From assembly GCA_020849275.1 (NCBI GenBank), contig JADLGO010000050.1, positions 1 to 64,000 on the forward strand: DNA of 64,000 nt, written 5' to 3'. Position 1 is the stretch's first letter, and each line of letters begins with the position of its first letter. Under the pieces are notes generated by a model that was given only the letters and a program-made list of their open reading frames with translations, was not told the DNA's origin and ran no database searches. This stretch comes from Chthonomonadales bacterium (GTDB taxonomy: Bacteria > Armatimonadota > Chthonomonadetes > Chthonomonadales > CAJBBX01). Shown here in pieces: positions 34,587 to 43,356 of this stretch. The position numbers were made by a program, and so were the translations under genes.

Positions 34587-35669
34587 ATGCCGTCTCCATG
34601 GCCGCTGCTTGCCGTCGGCGTGGCGCTCTGTCTGGCCGCTCCCGATGGGCGCGGCGTGCCGGAGCCATCCGCGCCCAAGCCTCGCTTCGGCCTCTGGCTC
34701 ACCGTGTGGTGGACGCAGGACGACCGCTACCGCCATTGGGTCAACTGCCGCCGTCTGCCCGTACGCGGGCCCTACACGGCGGGCGACCCGGAGGTGATCG
34801 CGGATCAGTTCGCGCGCTTTCGCGAGCTCGGCGTCGACTTCCTCATCCTGGACGACACGAACGGGGTCGGCAACGACGGCGGCCGCATCAACGACAACAT
34901 CCGCGCCTGGTTCGAGTTCATGGACGCGCGCCCGGCCGCCGAACGCATCCCCCTGTGCATCGGCAGCGGTGGCGAGATGCGAGCCGGCGGCGCGACGTCG
35001 CAGCGCGGCGCGGCGGACTTCTATTGGGCCAACTGGGCGCGGCGTCCCTCCTACTTCCGTCTCGACGGCAAGCCACTGCTCCTGGTGGATACCGACAGGA
35101 ACTACGGCCCCGGGGACTTCGACGACGCCCGCTTCGCCGTGCGCTGGGCCTACAACGGCGATAACCACGCCGTCATGGAGCGCAATCGGGCCTGGGGATG
35201 GGGCTCGTACTGGCCGCCGCCCATCCTCCCGGAGTGCATGAGCATCTGGCCCGGGCACCGGTTCCCGGCAAGCGTGGCGCGCGACGGCCAGGACCCGCTC
35301 GAGGAGCCGCGCGAGGGCGGCCGCCTCTACGCGCGCATGTGGCTGCGCGTGCTGAAGGCCCGCCCGCGCTTCGTGGCGGTGGCCGACTGGAACAACTTCG
35401 AGGAGGAGACCGCGATCGAGGACAGCCTTTCCTGGGAGGACCCGCGCGGCTACGCCGTGCCGGATATCTACACGCGCATTACCCGGGCCTACTCCCGCCT
35501 GCGGGTGGGCGCGCTCGTGAAGGGCGAGTGCTACCGCGAGGAGGACCGCCCGGAGATCTACCGCTTCGATGGGGCGCGCCTGGTGGGCCAGACCGAGGAG
35601 CCCCGGCGGGGCGTGGTGATCGTGACGCCGCCGGGCGCGCTGGCCGGCCTCCCGCGCGCGGGCGGCTAG
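34587..35669 (+). CDS. Secreted GH99-like (endo-alpha-mannosidase-type) hydrolase
   Basis: The 360-aa protein has GAGGAGG about 7 bases before ATG 34587 and an N-terminal signal. GLWLTVWWTQ opens a TIM-barrel-like domain; the stretch DPEVIADQFARFRELGVDFL with ILDDTNG, KPLLLVDTDRNYG, WAYNGDN and VAVADWNNFEEETAIEDS resemble the GH99/WbsX-like superfamily, where the conserved W-N-E/F-E segment carries the catalytic carboxylate. Specificity cannot be told from sequence. Confidence 0.7.
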   Translation: MPSPWPLLAVGVALCLAAPDGRGVPEPSAPKPRFGLWLTVWWTQDDRYRHWVNCRRLPVRGPYTAGDPEVIADQFARFRELGVDFLILDDTNGVGNDGGRINDNIRAWFEFMDARPAAERIPLCIGSGGEMRAGGATSQRGAADFYWANWARRPSYFRLDGKPLLLVDTDRNYGPGDFDDARFAVRWAYNGDNHAVMERNRAWGWGSYWPPPILPECMSIWPGHRFPASVARDGQDPLEEPREGGRLYARMWLRVLKARPRFVAVADWNNFEEETAIEDSLSWEDPRGYAVPDIYTRITRAYSRLRVGALVKGECYREEDRPEIYRFDGARLVGQTEEPRRGVVIVTPPGALAGLPRAGG

Positions 35670-36177
35670 GCACCCCCCCATGCCCGGCGTCCCCACCTCC
35701 ATCTGACGCCTGCTCCGCCCGCCCGGCGAGCCCCGCGTGCGCTCGCGCGCGGCGTGGGCGCCGCTGCCTCGGCCTCCCGCCGCGCGCCGCAATGGTCGAC
35801 CTCTGGGCGGCCCGCACCGACCGAATCCCCTCCTGTGCGCCGCCCGCAACCAGTTGGGTGTCACCATCGCGAGCTCGGTGGTGTCTATCTACACCGACTG
35901 GACCGCTGAGGGCGGCTCGCCGACTAGCGCGATCGTCCCGCGGCATAGCGCCCAGAACGCCAGGGCGCCGCGCGCTCGCCGGCTTCGCCCGCCGGGAGCG
36001 TCCCCGCGCGGCCCGCCAGATCCCCCCATGGCAAGCGCGCTTGCGCGCGCGCCTGCCCCAGACGGGCCGATCTGGTGGCGCGACAGGGTACCATTACCTG
36101 TCTGCGGCCTGGCGGCTGGCATCGACGCACGAAGCTCGGGACGGCTTCGCAACGAAGTAATGAGAGGTACAAGCGTT
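35670..36177. other. 508-base gap without a supported gene
   Basis: The region is GC-rich and open in several frames but has no ribosome site or conserved-looking protein. Its one structured feature is an inverted repeat, GACAGG (36082-36087) with CCTGTC (36097-36102), about 75 bases before the NlpC/P60 gene; it may be an operator. Confidence 0.5.
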
Positions 36178-36837
36178 GTGAAGTTGCCCGCCCTACGCCT
36201 TGTGTGCGCGGCGGCCGCCCTGGCCGCGAGCATCTGCCTGTTGTCCGTCCCATCGTTCTCCGCCGACAAGCCCCGACCACCCGACAAGAGCAAGACGGAG
36301 ACAGGCACGCCAAAGCGGCCCCTGCGGCGCGGTGAGCGCATCGTGCGCGAGGCCCTCAGCTACCGCGGTACCCGCTATCGCTTCGGCGGCACCTCGCGCA
36401 ACGGCATCGACTGCTCCGGGCTGACGATGAGCGTCTGCCGCCGCTGGGGCCTGCTCCTGCCCCGTACCTCCACCGCGCAGTTCCACCGAGGGACACCGGT
36501 GCACTGCCCGGACCTGAAGCCGGGGGACCTTGTGTTCTTCAAGGGCACCTACAAGCGCGGCATCTCCCACGTCGGCATCTACATCGGCGAGGGGCGGTTC
36601 ATTCACGCCGCAGGGCGCGGGAAGGGCGTCATCGTGAGCTCGCTCAACGAGCCCTACTACCGGCGCCACCTGGCCGGCGCGCGGCGCCTCCCGCTGGAGA
36701 GGATGAACGTGCCGCCCCCCGACGCCTCGGGCGGCGACGATGGCCAGGCCGCCGGCGCGGAGGGCTCGGCAGCTGCCCCAGGCGCGGACAGTGGCGCGCC
36801 GCGCGCCGATGGAGCGGAGGAGCCGACGCGGCCCTGA
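36178..36837 (+). CDS. Exported NlpC/P60 peptidoglycan hydrolase
   Basis: The GTG at 36178 gives a textbook signal peptide (MKLPALRLVCAAAALAASIC); GAGAGG lies 10 bases upstream. ATG 36160 is an in-frame alternative. The NlpC/P60 domain has the triad Cys in NGIDCSGLTM, His in ISHVGIYIGEG and a third polar residue in RFIHAAGRG. The enzyme cleaves gamma-D-Glu-meso-diaminopimelate-type stem peptides in the cell wall. The last ~60 residues are a low-complexity Pro/Ala/Gly tail. 219 aa. Confidence 0.9.
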   Translation: MKLPALRLVCAAAALAASICLLSVPSFSADKPRPPDKSKTETGTPKRPLRRGERIVREALSYRGTRYRFGGTSRNGIDCSGLTMSVCRRWGLLLPRTSTAQFHRGTPVHCPDLKPGDLVFFKGTYKRGISHVGIYIGEGRFIHAAGRGKGVIVSSLNEPYYRRHLAGARRLPLERMNVPPPDASGGDDGQAAGAEGSAAAPGADSGAPRADGAEEPTRP

Positions 36838-36861
36838 CGGTTGCGGCGGAAGGCGCGAGCA

Positions 36862-36895
36862 GCGAGGGACACCCGGGGCATCGGGCGTCCCTCGC
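36862..36895. terminator. Bidirectional terminator hairpin
   Basis: GCGAGGGAC (36862-36870) pairs with GTCCCTCGC (36887-36895), with an inner CCCG/CGGG helix closing a six-base loop. It separates the NlpC gene from the convergent SnoaL-like gene. Confidence 0.6.
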
Positions 36896-36917
36896 GCCGT
36901 CCGCGGCCCAGCGCGGC

Positions 36918-37259
36918 TCAGTTGTCGGCCGGGAAGCTGGTGAAGGTCTGGAACCGGATCTTGCCCTCGCGAACGACGAAGGTGTCGGTGGCCGCCGCGA
37001 CGGCAGGCATGGCCGTCCAGTAGATATACCCGACCTCGCCGACGGCCTCCAGCCGGAGCAGTGCGACGGTATCGGCAAATCCCTTCGGCAGGGTGGCGAA
37101 CAACTCCGTGAAGAACCGCCGGATCTCGGCCAGTCCGCGGTACGTGGCGGTGCTGGTGATCAGCACCGAGTCGTCGGCGAAATCCTCCATCACCGCGTCC
37201 ACGCCGACCCGGGCGGCGCGCAGATGGTTGTGAATCACGGCTTCGGTGCTCGGGGTCAT
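36918..37259 (-). CDS. SnoaL/NTF2-like protein
   Basis: The 113-aa protein fits the cone-shaped NTF2 fold of SnoaL-like proteins: an N-terminal helix pair, DFADDSVLITSTATYRG, AEIRRFFTELFATLP, and strands WTAMPAVAAATDTFVVREGK ending in FQTFTSFPADN. Such proteins are small polyketide-cyclase-like enzymes or ligand binders. It lies 41 bases downstream of the FAD oxidoreductase on the same strand, so the two are probably co-transcribed. Function unknown. Confidence 0.75.
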   Translation of the reverse strand: MTPSTEAVIHNHLRAARVGVDAVMEDFADDSVLITSTATYRGLAEIRRFFTELFATLPKGFADTVALLRLEAVGEVGYIYWTAMPAVAAATDTFVVREGKIRFQTFTSFPADN

Positions 37260-37300
37260 ATCGGTCTCCTCTCCTCGAGTGAATGACCCGGCTCAGGGGC

Positions 37301-38722
37301 TCACGCCGGGCGGATGTTCTGGTTCTCGCGAAAGGCGTTCGTCGGGTCATAGGTGCGCTTCACGCGGGCCAGCCTCTCGTAGTTCGGGCCATAGGCGGCC
37401 GACAGCCGGTCGCGCTCGTCGGCGGTCATGAAGTTGACGTAGGCGCCCTCGCCCGCGTACCGGGCCGTTGCCGCGTGGAAGCTCCTGGCCCAGGCGATGC
37501 ACCGCGCGTCGTCGGACGGGTCATCCCATCTCCCATGCGCGTTCATCACGAACCGGGCGTCGCGGTGCGCGTAGGCGGTCGCGTCCGGAGCCGGGCGGGC
37601 GGTCGCCCCGCCGATGGCGCCAAGGAAGATCTCGCACTGAGCGGAGGGCAGCTTCCCGGCGTACTCGGCCGCGGCGCCGAGGAAGCCGTCGTCGAGCGTG
37701 ATCAGGTTGTGCGTCTTCCAGTAGTTTCGTGCCCCGGGGGTCAGCAGCGGATCGAAAGCTCGCTGCCAGGCCGCGAAGGGCTGCAGGCCGACGTGCTCGC
37801 CGAGAGGCGTTCCGAACCGGCGCAGCGGCTCGACCATGGGCTCGCCCCGGGCGGGGTCGCCGGCGTACATGATGGCGAGCGCGAGCATGTCGGCGCCGTG
37901 TGCCTGGGCGGGCAGGAACGGCAGCAGAGGCGCCTTGCGCATCACCACCCACACCGAGAGCTCGTCCGGAGCGGACCCCGCGAACCCCCGGTACTGCCGG
38001 AGCACCGGCTCCGCTTCGGCGAGCGAGTAGACGATCAGGCCACACAGGACCTCCGGGCCGACCGGATGCAGCTCGAGCTCGAAGCGCGCGACGACGCCGA
38101 AGTTGCCTCCGCCCCCCCGGATCGCCCAGAACAGGTCAGGATGCTCCGTGGCGCTGGCGCGAACGACCTCGCCGGCCGCCGTCACGACCTCGGCGGAGAT
38201 CAGGTTGTCGATGGTCATGCCGTACTTGCGGCTGAGCCAGCCGAAGCCGCCGCCGAGCGTGAGGCCGGCGAGACCCGTGGTGGAGTTGATCCCGACGGGC
38301 GCGGCCAGACCGTAGGGCTGCGTCGCGGCGTCGAGTTCGGCCAGTGTCGCCCCCGCCTCGATGGTCACGCGGCGGCGCTCCGGATCGACCCGTGCCGCCT
38401 TCATCGGCGAAAGGTCGATGACCAGCCCGCCCTCGCACATCGCGGTGCCGGCGATGCCGTGCCCGCCGCCGCGGACGGCGGTGAGCAGGCCGTGCTTGCG
38501 CGCGAACCGGACGCACTGGACGATGTCGGCGGTCGTGGTGCACCGCGCGATCAGGCCGGGGCGCTTGTCGATCATCGCGTTCCAGATCGTTCGAGCCTCG
38601 TCGTAGGCCGGGCTGTCCGCGCCGATGAGCGGCCCGCGAACCTCCGCGGCCAGGGCGGCGATCTCGTCCGCCGACAGGCGTACCGAGGCGCCCTCGAGCG
38701 TCGTCATGTCGATAGCGGTCAT
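37301..38722 (-). CDS. FAD-linked oxidase of the berberine-bridge (BBE-like) type
   Basis: The 473-aa protein has AAGGAG 7 bases before ATG 38722. The PCMH-type FAD domain shows AVRGGGHGIAGTAMCEGGLV, with His for covalent flavin attachment, then GLAGLTLGGGFGWLSRKYG and DLFWAIRGGGGNFGVV. The C-terminal BBE motif is DRLSAAYGPNYERLARVKRT followed by YDPTNAFRENQNI. It oxidises alcohols, sugars or amines using oxygen; the substrate is unknown. It is divergent from an HxlR regulator, which likely controls it. Confidence 0.85.
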   Translation of the reverse strand: MTAIDMTTLEGASVRLSADEIAALAAEVRGPLIGADSPAYDEARTIWNAMIDKRPGLIARCTTTADIVQCVRFARKHGLLTAVRGGGHGIAGTAMCEGGLVIDLSPMKAARVDPERRRVTIEAGATLAELDAATQPYGLAAPVGINSTTGLAGLTLGGGFGWLSRKYGMTIDNLISAEVVTAAGEVVRASATEHPDLFWAIRGGGGNFGVVARFELELHPVGPEVLCGLIVYSLAEAEPVLRQYRGFAGSAPDELSVWVVMRKAPLLPFLPAQAHGADMLALAIMYAGDPARGEPMVEPLRRFGTPLGEHVGLQPFAAWQRAFDPLLTPGARNYWKTHNLITLDDGFLGAAAEYAGKLPSAQCEIFLGAIGGATARPAPDATAYAHRDARFVMNAHGRWDDPSDDARCIAWARSFHAATARYAGEGAYVNFMTADERDRLSAAYGPNYERLARVKRTYDPTNAFRENQNIRPA

Positions 38723-38795
38723 GTGTGCTCTCCTTCGTGGGAAACGCAATCACGTCGTCCATGAGCAGGGTATCACGGTTTCGAGGGACGATCCA

Positions 38796-38810
38796 GTACA
38801 ATGTCTGTAC
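38796..38810. promoter_or_regulatory. Candidate HxlR operator
   Basis: GTACA (38796-38800) and TGTAC (38806-38810) form a dyad with a 5-base spacer between the divergent oxidase and HxlR genes. It overlaps a plus-strand -10-like TACAAT (38797-38802), so binding would repress the regulator. HxlR-family regulators usually bind short GTAC/TACT-type dyads. Confidence 0.5.
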
Positions 38811-38849
38811 CGAATCGGACCACCAACGGACGGGAGGGGATCGCCCACG

Positions 38850-39542
38850 ATGGCGAGGCTAACCGGCTACGGGCAGTTCTGCCCGCTCGCCAAGGCGAGC
38901 GAGGTCTTCGCGGAGCGCTGGACGCCGCTGATTCTGCGCGAGGTCATGATTGGCAGCACCCGCTTCAGCGACATCCAGCGCGGGGTGCCGCTCATCTCGC
39001 GCAGTCTGCTCTCGAAGCGCCTGCAAGACCTGGTGCGCGCGGGGGTTCTGCAGCGTGTAGACTCTGGAAAGGGGTACGATGAGTACCTCATGACGGCGGC
39101 CGGCGAGGATCTGCGGCCCATCATCTTCCAGCTTGGTGCGTGGGGCAAGCAGTGGACCCGGCGCGAGTTACCCGCCGGCGACCTCGACGTGAGTCTGCTG
39201 ATGTGGGACATGCGGCGCCGCGTGAACCGGAGCGGACTCCCCGAGCGCCGCGTCGTGGTTCAGTTCCAGTACCGCGACGCGCCGATCCATCGCCGAAGAT
39301 GGTGGCTGGTGCTCAACCGGGACGACATCGACCTGTGCGTGGTAGATCCGGGCCTGGAGGCCGACGTCACGGTGAGAACCGACGTGCGCACGATGGTCGG
39401 CATCTGGATGGGCGACCTCTCGTTCGGCGCGGCGCTCCAGGGACGTGCGCTGGAGATCGAGGGCCCGGCCGAGATGCGGACGCGGTTTCCGGCCTGGCTG
39501 CTCCTCAGCCACTTCGCCGAGATCGACCGTCGCGTGGACTGA
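38850..39542 (+). CDS. HxlR-family regulator with SCP2-like C-terminal domain
   Basis: The 230-aa protein has GGGAGGGG about 10 bases before ATG 38850. Residues 1-100 carry the HxlR winged helix: FCPLAKASEVFAERWTPLIL, TRFSDIQRGVPLISRSLLSK and RLQDLVRAGVLQR. The rest (about 120-230: WWLVLNRDDIDLCVVDPGLE, ADVTVRTDVRTMVGIW, ALQGRALEIEG) resembles an SCP2 sterol-carrier domain, which may bind a hydrophobic ligand. The first Cys (residue 9) may be redox-sensing, as in other HxlR proteins. Confidence 0.9.
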   Translation: MARLTGYGQFCPLAKASEVFAERWTPLILREVMIGSTRFSDIQRGVPLISRSLLSKRLQDLVRAGVLQRVDSGKGYDEYLMTAAGEDLRPIIFQLGAWGKQWTRRELPAGDLDVSLLMWDMRRRVNRSGLPERRVVVQFQYRDAPIHRRRWWLVLNRDDIDLCVVDPGLEADVTVRTDVRTMVGIWMGDLSFGAALQGRALEIEGPAEMRTRFPAWLLLSHFAEIDRRVD

Positions 39543-39637
39543 GGGCCCTCTGGGAGCGTCGACACGAGCCTGCCGCGACCACGGCGCGGAGAGCAGAGGG
39601 ACCGATGGACCGCGCGACCACGGCCAGGGAGACAGAC

Positions 39638-40426
39638 ATGCATGGAAGCACTCCTTCTCAACTCATCGATGCCCGAATCGAGGAGTTGGGCGACTGGCGG
39701 GGTGCGACGCTCGCCCGCGTTCGGGCTCTCATCCGGCAGGCCGATCCCGAGGTCGTCGAGGAGTTCAAATGGAGAGGGGTCCCGGTGTGGTCCCACGGCG
39801 GGCTCCTTTGCACCGGGGAGACCTACAAGGACATGGTGAAGATGACCTTCGCGAAGGGCGCCTCGTTGGAGGATCCGGCGGGCCTCTTCAACGCAAGCCT
39901 CGAGGGGAGCACGCGGCGGGCCATCGACCTGCGCGAGGGTGACCCGATCGATGAGGGGGCGCTCAAGGCGCTCGTTCGGGCCGCCGTGGCCCTGAACACA
40001 GGCCCGGCCCCCAGACGGCCGGCCGCCGGGCCCAGGCTTCTCGCGGGCGGCAATCCGCAGATCGCAAGGGCCGACGGCGATGCCCCCGTGCAGTCCTACA
40101 TCGCGGCAATGCCGGGCTGGAAGAGCGACGTGGGGCGTCGCCTCGACGCGCTCGCCGACACCGTGCCCGACGTCCGCAAGGCGGTGAAGTGGAACTCGCC
40201 CTTCTACGGCGTCGAGGGCCAGGGCTGGTTCCTGAGCTTCCACTGCTTCGCGAGGTACGTCAAGGTGGCCTTCTTCCGGGGATCCTCGCTGAGCCCGGTC
40301 CCGCCCGGTCCCTCCAGGGACAAGGACGTCCGCTACCTCCATGTCCACGAGGGCGAGGAGCTCGACGAGGCGCAGTTGGCGGCATGGATCCGGCAGGCGG
40401 CCGCCCTTCGCGGTTGGGTGCCGTAA
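39638..40426 (+). CDS. Tandem DUF1801 protein
   Basis: The 262-aa protein has two copies of the YdhG-like DUF1801 fold. The first (about 5-105) has RVRALIRQADPEVVEEFKWR, GVPVWSHGGLLCTGE, KMTFAKGASL and RRAIDLREGD. The second (about 145-262) has IAAMPGWKSDVGRRLDALAD, VRKAVKWNSPFYGVEG, VKVAFFRGSSL and RYLHVHEGEELDEAQ. AGGGAG lies 7 bases before ATG 39638; ATG 39605 is an alternative. DUF1801 proteins are small and functionally uncharacterised; fused pairs are less common. Confidence 0.8.
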   Translation: MHGSTPSQLIDARIEELGDWRGATLARVRALIRQADPEVVEEFKWRGVPVWSHGGLLCTGETYKDMVKMTFAKGASLEDPAGLFNASLEGSTRRAIDLREGDPIDEGALKALVRAAVALNTGPAPRRPAAGPRLLAGGNPQIARADGDAPVQSYIAAMPGWKSDVGRRLDALADTVPDVRKAVKWNSPFYGVEGQGWFLSFHCFARYVKVAFFRGSSLSPVPPGPSRDKDVRYLHVHEGEELDEAQLAAWIRQAAALRGWVP

Positions 40427-40502
40427 CGCCGCCCCGGCGCGATGCTCGTCCCCGGAAGGGCTGCGGAGCGAGGGACCGCATGGCGGCCCCGCTCTGGGGC
40501 GA

Positions 40503-40754
40503 TCACCGGGGCTTCTGCGCGCCCGGCGGAGGCCCGAGCGCGCCGCCCCGGGGCGCGAAGTAGCGCCCGCTGGGCATCGGCATCGGAGGCATCGGCTGCG
40601 GCCCCTTCTCGCGGATCGCGCGCACGACCTTCGGCGGAAGCTGCGTGTCTCCGGCCCCTTGCACGAATGACCTGTAGTAGAGGATGTAGCAGACGCCACC
40701 GATGGCGATCAGCAGCAGAACGCCGCCGGCCAGCGGGCCGATCTGTCTCTTCAT
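40503..40754 (-). CDS. Small single-TM protein with PMPPMPMP motif (paralog 2)
   Basis: The 83-aa protein has one N-terminal membrane helix (GPLAGGVLLLIAIGGVCYIL) and then LPPKVVRAIREKGPQPMPPM followed by PMP, and a Gly/Pro-rich tail. It is clearly paralogous to the next gene upstream (40850-41092). It is the fourth gene after the LacI and DUF1559 genes. I do not recognise the family. Confidence 0.7.
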   Translation of the reverse strand: MKRQIGPLAGGVLLLIAIGGVCYILYYRSFVQGAGDTQLPPKVVRAIREKGPQPMPPMPMPSGRYFAPRGGALGPPPGAQKPR

Positions 40755-40849
40755 TGTGATCCGCTCCCACGCAGAGGGGGCGCCGTTCGCGGCGACGCAG
40801 GTCGAGCCGCCTCCCTCTCGATGGCCGTGAGTCCTCGGTCCGGCCGCGG

Positions 40850-41092
40850 CTAGCGTCGCACGGGGGGGCCGGTCGGCAGCGGCGCATTCGAGACGCCGCC
40901 GCCCGGCATCGGCATCGGCGGCATGGGCCGGGGCCCCTGCTCCCGGATCCGCGCGGCGACTTCCGGCGGCAGGCCGGTGTCGACGGTCGCCTTCGGCCCC
41001 CTGGACGGGCCCGCCCACATCCAGGCCACGACGGCAGCGAGCACGATCAGGACCACGGCCGCGGCGGCCACCGGGTTAATCTGAGCCTTCAT
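40850..41092 (-). CDS. Small single-TM protein with PMPPMPMP motif (paralog 1)
   Basis: The 80-aa protein is preceded by a full AAGGAGGT ribosome site. It has an N-terminal helix (AAAAVVLIVLAAVVAWMW), then LPPEVAARIREQGPRPMPPM and PMPG. The conserved core LPP-V-x3-IRE-GP-PMPPMPMP is shared with 40503-40754. It sits downstream of the DUF1559 gene beyond an 18-bp hairpin. A role as an accessory membrane subunit for the pseudopilin is inference from position only. Confidence 0.7.
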   Translation of the reverse strand: MKAQINPVAAAAVVLIVLAAVVAWMWAGPSRGPKATVDTGLPPEVAARIREQGPRPMPPMPMPGGGVSNAPLPTGPPVRR

Positions 41093-41122
41093 CGCCGGTT
41101 ACGACCTCCTTGCAGTGGGCGA

Positions 41123-41163
41123 CCCGCGCCGGCGAGCGCGTGTTGCGCGCTCGCCGGCGCGGG
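41123..41163 (-). other. Intercistronic 18-bp perfect hairpin
   Basis: The arm 41123-41140 pairs perfectly with 41146-41163 around the loop TGTTG, between the DUF1559 stop and the small membrane gene. It has the same position as the hairpin at 17664-17696 in the other DUF1559 operon and no T-tract. Confidence 0.65.
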
Positions 41164-41175
41164 ATGTGGCCGGAC

Positions 41176-41931
41176 CTAGGGGTGCGTGTAGCCCGCCTTG
41201 TCGAGAACCCAGTAGTACTGGTTAACCGTGCCTGCGCTCACGTTCTGCACGAAGGTCGAGAAGGTGATCCACTTCGCATGTCCATCGGACCAGACGACGT
41301 TCATGCCGCCCGTGTGCGCGTTCGGTGGCCGCCACCACTCCGATGGCCCGAAGTCGTAGTAGTAGTTGATGTACCAGAACGGCACCATGTAGGTCCCGTA
41401 CCGGCTTCCGCCGTCGACCGTGCCGCACTCGGCATCAACGATCGTCTCGGCCGGAATCTGCACCTGCCCCAGGGATGTGAAGGTGTTGGGGCCCATCTGC
41501 TGGTTCAGCGAGTTCAGGCCAAACATGTGGTTTCTCGCGTAGGAGGGACCCATGTTCGTGGCCGCCCTGTTGCCGTCGTTCGGATCGGGCAGCTCGCCCC
41601 ACGGGGAGCGAGGATGGCGGGCGCTGGGGCACCCGTTCTCGGAGAGCTGGTAGCTCTTGATGTAGGGCTGGAGCTGCGACGTCCAGTTGGGGAAGCCGGC
41701 CTCCCAGGGAGCGTGCCGCTGGTTCCAGTCCGAGATGGTGCAGTAGGTCTCGTCGTAGTCCTGAGCATACATCATCTCGGCCAGGCCGATCTGTTTGCTG
41801 CTGCTCAGGCAGGCGGATTTGCGGGCCTGCTCGCGCGCCTGGGCGAAAACCGGGAACAGGATTGCCGCTAAGATCGCGATGATCGCGATCACCACAAGAA
41901 GCTCGATCAGCGTGAAACCGGTGCGTCTCAT
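41176..41931 (-). CDS. DUF1559 prepilin-like protein
   Basis: The 251-aa protein starts at ATG 41931, with GGGGGTGA upstream; an in-frame GTG at 41955 is possible. The pilin leader [21 protein letters not shown], Glu at +5, then [18 protein letters not shown] are present. The C-terminal half has [20 protein letters not shown], the H-x9-DG-like motif. It is second in a LacI / DUF1559 / small-protein operon. It is slightly shorter than the other two copies and the most aromatic ([14 protein letters not shown]). Confidence 0.9.
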   Translation of the reverse strand: MRRTGFTLIELLVVIAIIAILAAILFPVFAQAREQARKSACLSSSKQIGLAEMMYAQDYDETYCTISDWNQRHAPWEAGFPNWTSQLQPYIKSYQLSENGCPSARHPRSPWGELPDPNDGNRAATNMGPSYARNHMFGLNSLNQQMGPNTFTSLGQVQIPAETIVDAECGTVDGGSRYGTYMVPFWYINYYYDFGPSEWWRPPNAHTGGMNVVWSDGHAKWITFSTFVQNVSAGTVNQYYWVLDKAGYTHP

Positions 41932-42014
41932 CGAGGAGTTCACCCCCTGGGCCACGGATGGCCCGGTTGCAGGCGCCGTGGCGCCCGCGATAGAGTATCC
42001 CGCATGGCACGGGA

Positions 42015-43028
42015 TCAGACTGCCGCCGCATCACCTCCCCCCGTGTCACCTGAACAAGACGAGGACGCCCGAACCAGAAGCCGCGAGGGCAGTACGGCCG
42101 ATTGCGGGAGTGCGCTCGGGTCCGCCATGCGCCGCTCCAGGAACCGCCAGGCCAGTGCCACCATCTCGCCGACCGGGTGGACCACGGTGGAGAGGGGAAC
42201 TTCCAGGTACTCCGTGTCCTCGATGCCGTCGCAGCCCACCAGGGCCACGTCGTCGGGCACGCGAAGGCCGCAGTCGAGCGCCGCCCGGTAGGCGGCAAGG
42301 GCGACGTCGTCGTTCTGACAGAAGAGCGCGCCAGGACATCCCCTGGCCTCGATGTAGTCGCGAACGCGGCGTCGGTTGGTGGCTCGGGCCTCGTCGGGAA
42401 TCGGTACCACGTCGGGCTCCCGTCCGGCCCGGCCCATCACGTCGCGGTACGCTTCGGTACGCGGGTCTCGCTCGGCATACATCAGCGCCACGATGCGGCC
42501 AGACCGGGTGGCGACCAGGTGCTCGACCGCCTCGACCGAGCCCCGATAGAGGTCGATGCGCACGTGGTCGACCTTCGTGGTGCAGAGCGAGCCCATCGCG
42601 ACGAGCGGACGACGGAACGCCGGGCGCGCCCTGAGGAAGCGCTCGAGCGGGTCATTCACATCCACCACCAGGATCCCCTCCGCCAACCCGTCGGGGGCCT
42701 GCCAGTCGATGGCGCCCTGGCTCTGCGTGCTCACGCCGCGCACCACCGGTTGATAGCCGCGACGCTCCGACTCGACCTGCAGGTGGTGACCGATGAGCGC
42801 GTAGTAGGGGGTGTACGGGTCGTTGATCCACAGGCTGACGAGGTTGGTCCGCCCGGTCACCAGGGCGCGTCCCGTCGGGTTCGGAAGGTACCCGAGCCGT
42901 TCCGCGGCCTCGCGCACCCTGCGGCGTGTCTCGGCAGACACGAAGGGGCTGTCGGCATCGTGCAGAGCGCGCGATACCGTCGCCGACGAAAGACCCAGTT
43001 GCCTGGCGATGTCCTTGATCGTGGGCAT
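42015..43028 (-). CDS. LacI-family transcriptional regulator
   Basis: The 337-aa protein has the [23 protein letters not shown], hinge [15 protein letters not shown] and a ligand domain ([71 protein letters not shown]). A CG-centred operator at 43100-43113 overlaps its predicted transcription start, implying autoregulation of the whole operon with the DUF1559 and small membrane genes. Confidence 0.9.
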   Translation of the reverse strand: MPTIKDIARQLGLSSATVSRALHDADSPFVSAETRRRVREAAERLGYLPNPTGRALVTGRTNLVSLWINDPYTPYYALIGHHLQVESERRGYQPVVRGVSTQSQGAIDWQAPDGLAEGILVVDVNDPLERFLRARPAFRRPLVAMGSLCTTKVDHVRIDLYRGSVEAVEHLVATRSGRIVALMYAERDPRTEAYRDVMGRAGREPDVVPIPDEARATNRRRVRDYIEARGCPGALFCQNDDVALAAYRAALDCGLRVPDDVALVGCDGIEDTEYLEVPLSTVVHPVGEMVALAWRFLERRMADPSALPQSAVLPSRLLVRASSSCSGDTGGGDAAAV

Positions 43029-43099
43029 GAGGATGGGTCCAAGTTACTGGGCGATTCGGACGCGAGTGGGCGGCCGGCGCGCCATAGCAAACGTGCTCT

Positions 43100-43113
43100 A
43101 GAAAACGATTTCT
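43100..43113. promoter_or_regulatory. LacI-type operator candidate
   Basis: AGAAAACGATTTCT is a dyad (AGAAA and TTTCT arms) centred on CG, the usual LacI-family core. It sits just downstream of the -10 box at 43117-43122, at the expected transcription start. Confidence 0.65.
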
Positions 43114-43116
43114 GCC

Positions 43117-43145
43117 ATGGTACAGCGACCTCGGGCGGATGTCAA
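43117..43145 (-). promoter_or_regulatory. Promoter of the second LacI / DUF1559 operon
   Basis: On the minus strand TTGACA (43145-43140), a 17-base spacer and TACCAT (43122-43117). The layout matches the promoter of the first LacI operon at 19777-19805. The rest of the 43029-43356 gap contains no gene I can support. Confidence 0.7.
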
Positions 43146-43356
43146 GGCCTGAGGAGGGGATTTCGTCGCGGAACGAGGGGATTCGGGGTAGCCGCTGCGA
43201 TGCCGGGCCGCGCCGGCGCGCCGCGGCATCGCCCGCGTCGGCGGAGCGTCAGCGCGATGGGGAGCGCGGGGCGCTCCGGGCGAGGCCCCGATGACTCCAT
43301 GCCCTCGCCAGGAGCGGGCCGTACCGCGGATCGGCGTGGCCCGCTCGGCCAGTAGC

